Shown: positions 1 to 5,053, numbered from the stretch's first letter. The stretch: 5,053 nucleotides of DNA from Pseudomonadota bacterium (GCA_023422735.1 JAFAGL010000295.1:1-5053); one strand, 5' to 3'. Translations and numbers: made by a program. The notes: generated from the letters alone by a model not told the origin.

Positions 1-382
1 CATATTCGACAGCGACAGGTTCGCCGGCAAACCGGTGCGCCAGCTTTTCCGCCTGCGAGCGCGTGAAGGTGCGCAAGGGCGATTCGTCCTTCTCACGATT
101 CCAGATGCGGGCATAATTTTCGCCCGATTTTTGCGGACGCGTGGTCAACACAGCGCCGTAAAGGATCGGATACCAGACGGCCTTGTTCAGTTCGATGACG
201 CGCGGATCGGACAGGAACTCGCGCAGATAGCGCCACATGGATTTACGATCGGTGCCATCGGGCGTTCCAAGATTGACCAGCAAAATCCCGACGCGCGAAG
301 GCGCAAGCGCAGGATGATGAGGGGGAAGAGGCCCGGTTGCTTTGGAAGCCGTTTGGCCCGTTCCCGTAACGCTTGATAACAC
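1..382 (-). CDS. hemH: Ferrochelatase (protoheme ferro-lyase), N-terminal 127 codons; runs off the left edge
   Basis: Ferrochelatase inserts Fe2+ into protoporphyrin IX, the last step of heme b synthesis, on the cytoplasmic face of the inner membrane. Visible family blocks are the N-terminal strand VGILLVNLGTPDGT (residues 31-44), YLREFLSDPRVIE (52-64), WYPILYG (70-76), RPQKSGENYARIW (82-94) and ESPLRTFTRSQAEKLA (100-115). The catalytic His and Glu of the family lie further downstream, outside the window. Start: a GTG at 382-380, preceded by AAGGAG at 391-396 with 8 nt spacing; no in-frame ATG comes before residue 49, inside the conserved domain. The first 30 or so residues are a Ser/Thr/Pro-rich, probably disordered leader with an HHP motif, of a length seen in other rhizobial ferrochelatases. 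The gene follows the nucleotidase terminator, so it probably has its own promoter. I saw no clear Irr or RirA operator upstream. Family identification is very secure; whether this is the only hemH in the genome cannot be told. Confidence 0.95.
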   Translation of the reverse strand, partial: MLSSVTGTGQTASKATGPLPPHHPALAPSRVGILLVNLGTPDGTDRKSMWRYLREFLSDPRVIELNKAVWYPILYGAVLTTRPQKSGENYARIWNREKDESPLRTFTRSQAEKLAHRFAGEPVAVEY

Positions 383-390
383 CGCTGAAG

Positions 391-396
391 CTCCTT
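391..396 (-). promoter_or_regulatory. Shine-Dalgarno site that sets the GTG start of hemH
   Basis: The minus strand reads AAGGAG, then 8 nt, then GTG at 382. The motif is a full match to the anti-Shine-Dalgarno core, and the same 8-nt spacing is seen before the lipoprotein gene. This supports a GTG start. Confidence 0.75.
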
Positions 397-410
397 GATC
401 GATGGGGGCA

Positions 411-438
411 CAGATACGTCTTCGCGGCAGTTGTTCAA
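411..438 (-). promoter_or_regulatory. Possible sigma-70 type promoter for hemH
   Basis: On the minus strand TTGAAC (438-433) is followed, after 16 nt, by TATCTG (416-411). The -35 element is a fair match; the -10 is only partial, and alphaproteobacterial promoters are loose. The position fits: it lies between the nucleotidase terminator and the hemH Shine-Dalgarno site and would leave a short leader. This is inference only. Confidence 0.28.
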
Positions 439-470
439 TACTGCATCAACGCGCAGCTGCCATTTGCAGA

Positions 471-502
471 CAGGAAAACCGCCGCGAATGACCGCGGCGG
501 TT
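471..502 (-). terminator. Rho-independent terminator of the 5'-nucleotidase gene
   Basis: A perfect 10-bp stem, AACCGCCGCG (477-486) against CGCGGCGGTT (493-502), encloses a 6-nt loop. Reading the minus strand, the stem ends in GGTTTTCC, giving a short T-run. It begins 25 nt after the nucleotidase stop codon. Nothing else nearby on either strand needs a terminator at this place. Confidence 0.78.
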
Positions 503-527
503 CATTTCAGTTCCCGGAAGACCTTTT

Positions 528-2666
528 TCAGTTGGCCGCAGGAATGGAAATTTCAGACCCGACGAGCAGACGGTTTGGTTGCAGGCCGCGATTGGCGCGC
601 AGGATCTGGCGCCATTTGGAGCCATCGCCATAGGCGGCTTCCGCAAGATCCCAAAGCGTATCGCCTTCAGCGATCACATGCGTGCCGCCTGCCGAAACGG
701 AAGGTTGCGCGGCGCCGCTCGCCACATCGGCCGATTGCGCCGAAGGTTCAGGTTGCGGGGTGGGTTGCAGATCGGTCGCGGGCTGATCAGAAGCGGGAGC
801 CTCCGTTGCCGGTTGCTCTTCCACCGGGGTTTCGACAGCCGGCTGTTGCGCAGGATCCTGCGTGGCCGGAGCAGACAGATCGCCGGGGGGTGTCGAAGGC
901 GCAGGGGTCGCAGGTTCCGGAACGATCTCGCCATCATTTTGTGCAGACGGCGCAGGCTCCGCAGTTGCCGGCGCTTCCTGCGCGGTCGCCGCTGGTTCTG
1001 CAGGAGCAGGCGTTGCTTCGGATGGCGCTGCAGGCGTGGCTGGCGCCGCCGCATCGGCCTCAACGAGCTTGATACGGCCATCGAGCTCAGCGGAATAGGG
1101 GCTGTTGGCCGAAATGTAATCGGCAACGACCTGCTCAAGGCTTGGACCGTAATCGTAAGCGTTCTGCGCCTTTTCAGCGAAGATCTTGTAGCCGTCGCCG
1201 CCTTCGCGCACGAAGTTGTTCGTGACGATCGTGTAGGTTTTGGCCGGATCGAGTGCGGCCCAGCCTTCGCCATCCTTCATTTCGACCGATTTCAGGCGGC
1301 CTTCGTTGGGCGCAACAGTCTTGTCGAATGTGTAGCGAATACCCGCGACCTGCGGGAACTTGCCCTTGCCTTCCTCGATTTCGGAAAGGCCGGCTTCCAG
1401 CGAATCCATGAGATCCTGTCCGGAAAGCTGGAAAGTGGCGACCGTATTCTGGAACGGAAGAACAGTCAGCACCTCGCCCATTGTGACGGGCCCGGCATCA
1501 ATCGAGGCGCGAATGCCGCCACCGTTCTGGATGGCGATGGTGACGCCCTGATCCCTGGTGCGGTCGAGAATGGCGTCGGCGATCAGATTGCCCATCGTGC
1601 ATTCTTCAGCGCGGCAGGTCTCACGGCTGCCGTCGACTTCCGCCGTGAAGTCGCCGACTTTCTTGTTCTTCAAATCCTCGATCGGCTTGCCGAGTTCGGC
1701 GATGCGCTTCAGGACGCCTTCATCTTCGGCGATGGAATTGTCGAGATGGATCGGATCGCCCTTGGCTTCCTTGACGACGCCGTTGTCGTCGAAAGTGACC
1801 TTGAACGAGCCAAGGAACTTGGAATAGGACGCGGCCTGCGTCACCGGCACCTTATAACCGTCGGGATTGTCGACCATGGTCGGATACGGGCCTTCGGCCT
1901 TTTCATCCGTGTTCGACAAAAGCGAATGGGAATGGCCGCCGACCACAATGTCGACGCCCGGAATTTTGGCGATCATTTCCTTGTCGCGAACATAGCCCAC
2001 ATGGGTCAGCGCGATGATCTTGTTGACGCCTTCGGCCTTGAGCTTTTCGACTTCGGCCGTGATCGATGCGATATCGTCCTTGATTGCGATATTCGGACCG
2101 GGCGAGGCGACTTCCGGCGTATCGTTGGTCACGGCACCGACGATGCCGATCTTTTCGCCGCCCACTTCCAGAACAACAGACGGCTTGATGAGATCGCCGA
2201 CCTGCGATTGGGCATTTGGGCTCACATTGGCCGACAGAACCGGAAATTTCGCCTGCTTCAGAAACGGCACCAGCGCTTCTTCGCCGTCATCGAATTCATG
2301 GTTGCCCACGGTCATCGCGTCGAATTTCATCTGGTTGAGGAATTCGCCCTCAGCCGAACCCTTGTAGGTCGCGTAGTAAAGCGAGCCCTGAAAGTTGTCG
2401 CCGCCGTTCAACAAGAGAACGTTTTCGCCATTCAGCGCCTCGCGCTGCTGCTGGATTGCAGTGATCAGCCGCGCCGCGCCGCCGATACATTCACCCTTGT
2501 CCTTTTCTTCCTGCGAGCAGGTCGACTCGTATTTGTTGTTGCCTTCGATCCGGCTGTGCCAGTCATTGATATGAAGAATGTTGAGCGTGTAGTCCGCAAA
2601 TGCGCTTCCGGCAGTCAATCCGAAGATCGAGGTGGATAATGCGGCAAGCAAGGTCAGGTTTTTCAT
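528..2666 (-). CDS. Secreted CD73-like 5'-nucleotidase with Pro/Ala linker and C-terminal LysM domain (712 aa)
   Basis: A predicted periplasmic metallophosphoesterase that removes phosphate from nucleoside 5'-monophosphates, and perhaps from other nucleotides or nucleotide sugars, yielding nucleosides and Pi for uptake. Numbering is from the ATG at 2666. Residues 1-24 are a signal peptide ending SAFA, cut before DYT. The metallophosphatase domain (about 25-250) has metal ligands D35, H37, D90, N122, H222, H245 and the catalytic pair H123/D126 in GNHEFD. The substrate domain (about 335-520) has R352, N381, R386 (NGGGIR), F405 (LPF), F485 and D491 (GGDGY), the nucleoside-stacking and phosphate-binding set of this family. 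Cys50/Cys60 and Cys351/Cys356 match disulfides known in CD73. Residues 539-658 are a Pro/Ala/Glu/Gln-rich linker. Residues 662-709 form a LysM domain (GDTLWDLAEAAYGDG ... ISIP) that should bind peptidoglycan. An ATG at 2672 would add two residues, but its Shine-Dalgarno spacing is only 2 nt. UshA of E. coli is a relative but lacks the LysM tail. The family call is firm; exact substrate is inferred. Confidence 0.93.
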   Translation of the reverse strand: MKNLTLLAALSTSIFGLTAGSAFADYTLNILHINDWHSRIEGNNKYESTCSQEEKDKGECIGGAARLITAIQQQREALNGENVLLLNGGDNFQGSLYYATYKGSAEGEFLNQMKFDAMTVGNHEFDDGEEALVPFLKQAKFPVLSANVSPNAQSQVGDLIKPSVVLEVGGEKIGIVGAVTNDTPEVASPGPNIAIKDDIASITAEVEKLKAEGVNKIIALTHVGYVRDKEMIAKIPGVDIVVGGHSHSLLSNTDEKAEGPYPTMVDNPDGYKVPVTQAASYSKFLGSFKVTFDDNGVVKEAKGDPIHLDNSIAEDEGVLKRIAELGKPIEDLKNKKVGDFTAEVDGSRETCRAEECTMGNLIADAILDRTRDQGVTIAIQNGGGIRASIDAGPVTMGEVLTVLPFQNTVATFQLSGQDLMDSLEAGLSEIEEGKGKFPQVAGIRYTFDKTVAPNEGRLKSVEMKDGEGWAALDPAKTYTIVTNNFVREGGDGYKIFAEKAQNAYDYGPSLEQVVADYISANSPYSAELDGRIKLVEADAAAPATPAAPSEATPAPAEPAATAQEAPATAEPAPSAQNDGEIVPEPATPAPSTPPGDLSAPATQDPAQQPAVETPVEEQPATEAPASDQPATDLQPTPQPEPSAQSADVASGAAQPSVSAGGTHVIAEGDTLWDLAEAAYGDGSKWRQILRANRGLQPNRLLVGSEISIPAAN

Positions 2667-2674
2667 CGACATAT

Positions 2675-2679
2675 CTCCC
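2675..2679 (-). promoter_or_regulatory. Shine-Dalgarno site that decides the nucleotidase start
   Basis: The minus strand has GGGAG at 2679-2675. The ATG at 2672 would be only 2 nt away, while the in-frame ATG at 2666 is 8 nt away, the same spacing as for hemH and the lipoprotein gene. The start at 2666 is therefore preferred; the two proteins differ by two residues (Met-Ser). Confidence 0.65.
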
Positions 2680-2770
2680 GGGTCCTCGACGCGTAGCGGG
2701 CGCTTATGTCAGTTCTGCTACAACATCGCTTTTTTGCATGCTTTCATTCGCTTCACGCGCTGGCAAGCCA

Positions 2771-2809
2771 AAACGCAAATAAGCCGGCCCATTCCTGAGC
2801 CGGCTTATT
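2771..2809 (-). terminator. Rho-independent terminator of the Omp10-like lipoprotein gene
   Basis: A perfect 11-bp inverted repeat, AATAAGCCGGC (2778-2788) and GCCGGCTTATT (2799-2809), encloses a 10-nt loop. On the minus strand the GC-rich stem closes into TTATTTGCGTTTT, a broken U-rich tail. It starts 28 nt after the lipoprotein stop codon and separates that gene from the nucleotidase gene, which should then have its own promoter somewhere in 2673-2770. I see no convincing -35/-10 pair in that interval. Confidence 0.75.
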
Positions 2810-2837
2810 CCTAAGTTGTGGATGATTTGGTCGCCGA

Positions 2838-3221
2838 TCAGGCGCGACGCGTCAACACGAAGCGATTGCCTTCGGCACTGGTGCAATTCAACTGGTTCTG
2901 GGACGCCATATTGCAGTTGAAAGCAATCGGCTGCTGACGGATCAATGAAGTCCCGTTGATTGCAACCGTGCGGCCGCCATTGAAGCTGTATGAGCCTTCG
3001 GACAGGCGATTGCCGTTTTCCACCGCCGTGGTCGTGAAGACGCCATTGGAAAATGTCGAAACGCCGACCCCGTTTTCATCGACCCACGAGCCTTCGACAC
3101 TTGCCATATTGGTGCCGACCGGCCCCAGACGCTGAGCTGAGCCACCGCCCGCGACGCAGCCGGCGGCGGCGACCGTCAAAGCAAGAGCGGACAGCAATCG
3201 AAGGTTATAAGCAAGGCGCAT
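2838..3221 (-). CDS. Outer-membrane lipoprotein of the Brucella Omp10 family (127 aa)
   Basis: A small envelope lipoprotein; no biochemical activity is known to me for the family. In Brucella, Omp10 is a surface-exposed immunogenic lipoprotein of about the same length. The sequence has a basic N-terminus, a hydrophobic core and a lipobox AAGC, so Cys22 would be the acylated first residue of the mature protein. Valine follows the cysteine, with no Asp retention signal, in keeping with outer-membrane sorting. After a Gly-rich spacer (24-36) comes a compact domain with the Omp10 signature: VEGSWVDENGV (42-52), FSNGVF (57-62), LSEGSYSF (73-80), then two cysteines (103, 113) in FNCNM and QLNCTSAEGNRF, ending LTRR. 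The pattern suggests a small beta-strand domain with one disulfide. Start: ATG at 3221 with GGAGG 8 nt upstream; a TTG at 3236 is in frame but would place the Shine-Dalgarno site inside the gene. By memory it is clearly diverged from Brucella Omp10, so ortholog versus paralog is open. Confidence 0.85.
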   Translation of the reverse strand: MRLAYNLRLLSALALTVAAAGCVAGGGSAQRLGPVGTNMASVEGSWVDENGVGVSTFSNGVFTTTAVENGNRLSEGSYSFNGGRTVAINGTSLIRQQPIAFNCNMASQNQLNCTSAEGNRFVLTRRA

Positions 3222-3234
3222 GGGTATATCCTCC

Positions 3235-3266
3235 AAAACGAGACGGTGACATTACACACCGTCTCG
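3235..3266 (-). terminator. Terminator-like hairpin abutting the lipoprotein Shine-Dalgarno site
   Basis: A perfect 10-bp stem, CGAGACGGTG (3239-3248) with CACCGTCTCG (3257-3266), has an 8-nt loop. On the minus strand it is followed at once by TTTT (3238-3235) and then GGAGG, the lipoprotein Shine-Dalgarno. It would serve as the homospermidine synthase terminator. Because it lies 14 nt before the lipoprotein ATG, it may instead be a leaky terminator, attenuator or mRNA-stabilising 5' hairpin. Confidence 0.62.
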
Positions 3267-3276
3267 CATGATTCGG

Positions 3277-3302
3277 GAACTGGCGCGACTTTACGCCAGT
3301 TC
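3277..3302 (-). repeat. First hairpin after the homospermidine synthase gene
   Basis: A perfect 9-bp inverted repeat, GAACTGGCG (3277-3285) and CGCCAGTTC (3294-3302), has an 8-nt loop and starts 14 nt after the stop codon. On the minus strand it is followed by CCGAATC, with no T-run, so it is not a canonical terminator by itself. It may protect the transcript 3' end or work in tandem with the hairpin at 3239-3266. Confidence 0.55.
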
Positions 3303-3316
3303 AGGCCCGAAAATGT

Positions 3317-4768
3317 CTAACGAACCAAAATGTTCCGGAATTGCCACGGATCCTTTTCATCCAGATCTTCCGGGAACAGGCCGGGGCGCCCTTCCAGCGG
3401 CGTCCAGTCCGTATAATGACCTTCAACGGGACCGAGATAAGGCATCTGGACTTCGAGGCAGCGCTTGAAATCGATCTCGTCGGCTTCAACGATACCGGCT
3501 TGCGGATTTTCCAGTGCCCAGACCATGCCGGCCAGAACGGCGGAACTCACCTGCAAGCCGGTGGCATTCTGGTAAGGGGCGATCTTGCGGGTTTCCTCCA
3601 CCGACAGCCGCGAACCGAACCAATAGGCGTTCTTCTCATGACCATAAAGCAGGACGCCGAGTTCATCGATGCCATCCACCAGCTCGTTTTCGTCGAGAAT
3701 ATGCAGGACCGACTGGGGTTTGCCTTCGGCGCCGAACATTTCATGCAGCGACAACACCGCGTCGTTCGCGGGGTGATAGGCATAATGGCAGGTCGGCCGA
3801 TAGGTGACTTCGCCCTTCTTGTTGGTTGACGTGAAGAAGTCGGCGATCGAAATCGCCTCGTTGTGCGTCACCAGGAATCCGTATTGCGCGCCAGGTGTCG
3901 GGCACCAGCTGCGCACGCGCGTATTGGCGCCGGGCTGTTGCAGGAAAATGCCCAATGGCGCGTGCTTGTCGCCGCCCAGCGGCTCGGCGTTTTTCGGCAT
4001 CCACTTTTCATGCGTGCCCCAACCAAGTTCGGAAGGTTGCAAACCTTCGGAAATGAAACCTTCAACGGACCAGGTGTTCCAGAACACGTCGCGCGGCTTC
4101 GGGTTCTTGGCGCGCTGCGTGTCACGTTCGGCGATATGAATGCCTTGCACGCCTGCCTTCTTCATAAGCTTGGCCCAACCGGCGCGGTCTTCCGCAGACG
4201 GAACCGCGAAATCCATGCCGAGATCGGTAGCAAGGTTGACCAGCGCCTGCTTGACGAACCACGACACCATGCCGGGATTGGCGCCACAGCATGAAACTGC
4301 CGTTGTGCCACCAGGGCTCTCGGCCTGTTCGGTCTTCACCGTGCTGCGCAGGGCATAGTTCGTGCGCTTGGCGTTGTCGGCATCCTTGTCGAAATAGAAG
4401 CCGAGCCAGGGTTCAACCACGGTGTCGATATAAAGAACGCCCAGCTTGCGGCACAGCTTCATGATGTCGAGCGAGGAGGTATCAACCGACAGGTTGACGC
4501 AAAATCCCTGACCTTCGCCCTCGGTCAGCAGGGGCTTCAGAAGCTTCTTGTAATTGTCGACGGTGACGGCTTCCTGGACAAAACGGATGCCGCGTTCGTC
4601 AAGCAGGGCCTTATCCGTGTCTTTGGGATCAATGACGACAAGGCGGGATTTATCGAATTTGAAGTGCCGCTCGATCAGCGGAAGCGTGCCTTTCCCGATG
4701 GATCCGAAGCCGATCATGACAATCGGGCCGGTGATTTCGCCGTGGATGGGCCATTTCGCTTCTGCCAT
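3317..4768 (-). CDS. hss: Homospermidine synthase, bacterial NAD-dependent type (483 aa)
   Basis: A cytosolic enzyme that joins two putrescines, or putrescine and the aminobutyl group of spermidine, into homospermidine, using bound NAD+ as a hydride shuttle. Homospermidine is a main polyamine in many rhizobia. The N-terminus has a Rossmann dinucleotide site, IVMIGFGSIGKG (residues 16-27), with an acidic end of strand 2 at VVIDP (44-48). Further conserved blocks are LYIDTVVEPW (112-121), CCGANPGMVSWFV (160-172), HIAERDTQ (211-218), FWNTWSVEGFISEGLQP (229-245), CPTPGAQYGFLVTHNE (289-304), RPTCHYAYHPANDAVLSLHEMFG (324-346), LLYGHEKNAYWFGS (373-386) and WQFRNILVR at the very end. In the Blastochloris viridis enzyme a tryptophan in the block near residue 230 contacts the polyamine; W233 is the likely equivalent. 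Length is full for the family (about 475-485 aa). Start: ATG at 4768, 11 nt after AGGAG (4784-4780); an in-frame GTG at 4777 is only 2 nt from that site. The enzyme is intact. Confidence 0.95.
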   Translation of the reverse strand: MAEAKWPIHGEITGPIVMIGFGSIGKGTLPLIERHFKFDKSRLVVIDPKDTDKALLDERGIRFVQEAVTVDNYKKLLKPLLTEGEGQGFCVNLSVDTSSLDIMKLCRKLGVLYIDTVVEPWLGFYFDKDADNAKRTNYALRSTVKTEQAESPGGTTAVSCCGANPGMVSWFVKQALVNLATDLGMDFAVPSAEDRAGWAKLMKKAGVQGIHIAERDTQRAKNPKPRDVFWNTWSVEGFISEGLQPSELGWGTHEKWMPKNAEPLGGDKHAPLGIFLQQPGANTRVRSWCPTPGAQYGFLVTHNEAISIADFFTSTNKKGEVTYRPTCHYAYHPANDAVLSLHEMFGAEGKPQSVLHILDENELVDGIDELGVLLYGHEKNAYWFGSRLSVEETRKIAPYQNATGLQVSSAVLAGMVWALENPQAGIVEADEIDFKRCLEVQMPYLGPVEGHYTDWTPLEGRPGLFPEDLDEKDPWQFRNILVR

Positions 4769-4779
4769 TTTGGGCACAA

Positions 4780-4784
4780 CTCCT
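4780..4784 (-). promoter_or_regulatory. Shine-Dalgarno site of homospermidine synthase
   Basis: The minus strand reads ACAGGAG before the gene. The ATG at 4768 is 11 nt downstream and the GTG at 4777 is 2 nt downstream, so the ATG is the usable start although its spacing is slightly long. Confidence 0.55.
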
Positions 4785-4820
4785 GTGTTGATGAAGATCC
4801 CTTCATCCTACACCATATAA

Positions 4821-4858
4821 GCCTGTCACAATAAAGCCCGTTGTTTGCACAGACAGGC
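4821..4858 (-). repeat. Interrupted inverted repeat between the aminotransferase and homospermidine synthase genes
   Basis: GCCTGTC (4821-4827) and GACAGGC (4852-4858) are perfect complements 24 nt apart. On the minus strand an inner ACAA/TTGT pair can extend the stem, leaving a 7-nt bulge on one side. It begins 14 nt after the aminotransferase stop codon, the place of a terminator, but is followed by TTATATGG rather than a T-run. Its role is uncertain: weak terminator, or operator-like site upstream of homospermidine synthase. Confidence 0.35.
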
Positions 4859-4872
4859 AGGGATGTGAGCGT

Positions 4873-5053
4873 TCAGTCCAGCAGGCGCGCCCTTATCAAT
4901 CCACGCAGCGAGTTGCCGACAAGGAAGCCTTGCAGCAGATCCGACGGGAAAAGAACTTTCTCGATCGCTTTGCCGCTTGCCAGACAGGCGCTGCGCAAAA
5001 TTCCCGGCAGCAGACCGCAGGAAAGCGGCGGCGTGGCCAGGCGGCCGTCAGCT
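4873..5053 (-). CDS. Class IV aminotransferase / aminodeoxychorismate lyase-like protein, C-terminal 59 codons
   Basis: Only the end of the gene is in the window; its start lies beyond the right edge. The 59 visible residues read through to a TGA at 4875-4873 and carry the C-terminal blocks of the PLP-dependent class IV aminotransferase fold: TPPLSCGLLPGILR (residues 7-20 of the fragment), a Glu-containing helix start GKAIEKVLFPSDLL (27-40), and GFLVGNSLRGLIRARL (42-57). The first and last are typical of PabC-like proteins, which convert 4-amino-4-deoxychorismate to p-aminobenzoate and pyruvate in folate synthesis, and which in many alphaproteobacteria sit beside or fused to PabB. Branched-chain or D-amino acid aminotransferases share the fold but usually end differently. 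The catalytic lysine is outside the window. It ends 104 nt before homospermidine synthase, with an inverted repeat between them, so joint transcription is not assured. Confidence 0.75.
   Translation of the reverse strand, partial: ADGRLATPPLSCGLLPGILRSACLASGKAIEKVLFPSDLLQGFLVGNSLRGLIRARLLD

Noticed and set aside
187..438. An 83-codon minus-strand frame overlapping the hemH start.
   Set aside because: The frame beside it encodes the conserved ferrochelatase N-terminus with a good Shine-Dalgarno site; this one has no motif and is an out-of-frame shadow.
427..460. Several GCAG/CTGC pairs upstream of hemH (GCAGT 427-431 with ACTGC 440-444; palindrome GCAGCTGC 453-460), considered as an Irr/RirA operator or RNA hairpin.
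   Set aside because: The stems are only 4-5 bp and do not match the iron-control boxes I know; this is expected by chance in GC-rich DNA.
395..1072. A 225-codon plus-strand frame crossing the nucleotidase terminator and its Pro/Ala linker.
   Set aside because: It is Arg/Pro-rich, a by-product of the repetitive Pro/Ala codons on the other strand, and spans a clear terminator hairpin.
579..2639. A 686-codon open frame on the plus strand, opposite almost the whole nucleotidase gene.
   Set aside because: Its translation is Arg-rich with no recognisable motif, and it ends and begins within the real gene. Open antisense frames are common opposite GC-biased genes. The minus-strand frame has a signal peptide, a full active site and a LysM domain.
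2704..2886. A 60-codon minus-strand frame between the lipoprotein and nucleotidase genes.
   Set aside because: It overlaps the lipoprotein 3' end out of frame and runs through the terminator hairpin; no Shine-Dalgarno site or family resemblance was seen.
3222..3236. TTG at 3236 as a start for the lipoprotein, adding five residues.
   Set aside because: It would put the strong GGAGG Shine-Dalgarno site inside the coding region and would overlap the T-run of the hairpin; the ATG at 3221 has ideal spacing and gives a standard lipoprotein signal peptide.
3268..3468. Small plus-strand frames over the end of homospermidine synthase and the intergenic hairpins.
   Set aside because: They have no motif and lie opposite the highly conserved C-terminus of homospermidine synthase.

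Overview
The window is an ordinary-looking chromosomal stretch of an alphaproteobacterium. It most likely comes from the Hyphomicrobiales (Rhizobiales), near the Brucella/Ochrobactrum/rhizobia branch. The evidence is a small outer-membrane lipoprotein of the Brucella Omp10 family, a bacterial homospermidine synthase of the kind common in rhizobia and Brucellaceae, a ferrochelatase whose N-terminus reads like the rhizobial proteins, and GC-rich codon use. This placement comes from remembered family sequences, not from a search.

All five genes lie on the minus strand. In order of transcription (right to left) they are: the last 59 codons of a class IV aminotransferase-like protein (5053-4873); homospermidine synthase (4768-3317); an Omp10-like lipoprotein (3221-2838); a secreted 5'-nucleotidase with a C-terminal LysM domain (2666-528); and the first 127 codons of ferrochelatase hemH (382-1, cut by the window edge). 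There is no gene-free stretch longer than about 170 bases. I see no tRNA, rRNA, CRISPR array, insertion sequence or attachment site.

Punctuation between genes is clear. Perfect hairpins followed by T-rich stretches (minus-strand sense) sit after the lipoprotein gene (2778-2809) and after the nucleotidase gene (477-502), so these are probably separate transcription units. Two hairpins in tandem separate homospermidine synthase from the lipoprotein gene. The second ends in TTTT directly against the lipoprotein Shine-Dalgarno sequence, an unusual arrangement. Shine-Dalgarno spacing of 8 nt fixes three of the starts, including a GTG start for hemH and an internal ATG for the nucleotidase.

Functionally the genes do not form one obvious pathway: polyamine synthesis, an envelope lipoprotein, periplasmic nucleotide salvage and the last step of heme synthesis. 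Two of them (lipoprotein and nucleotidase) are envelope proteins. The most interesting item is the nucleotidase. It matches animal ecto-5'-nucleotidase CD73 almost residue for residue in its active site and at two cysteine pairs, and it carries a Pro/Ala-rich tether to a peptidoglycan-binding LysM domain. I did not find a convincing undescribed multi-gene system here.
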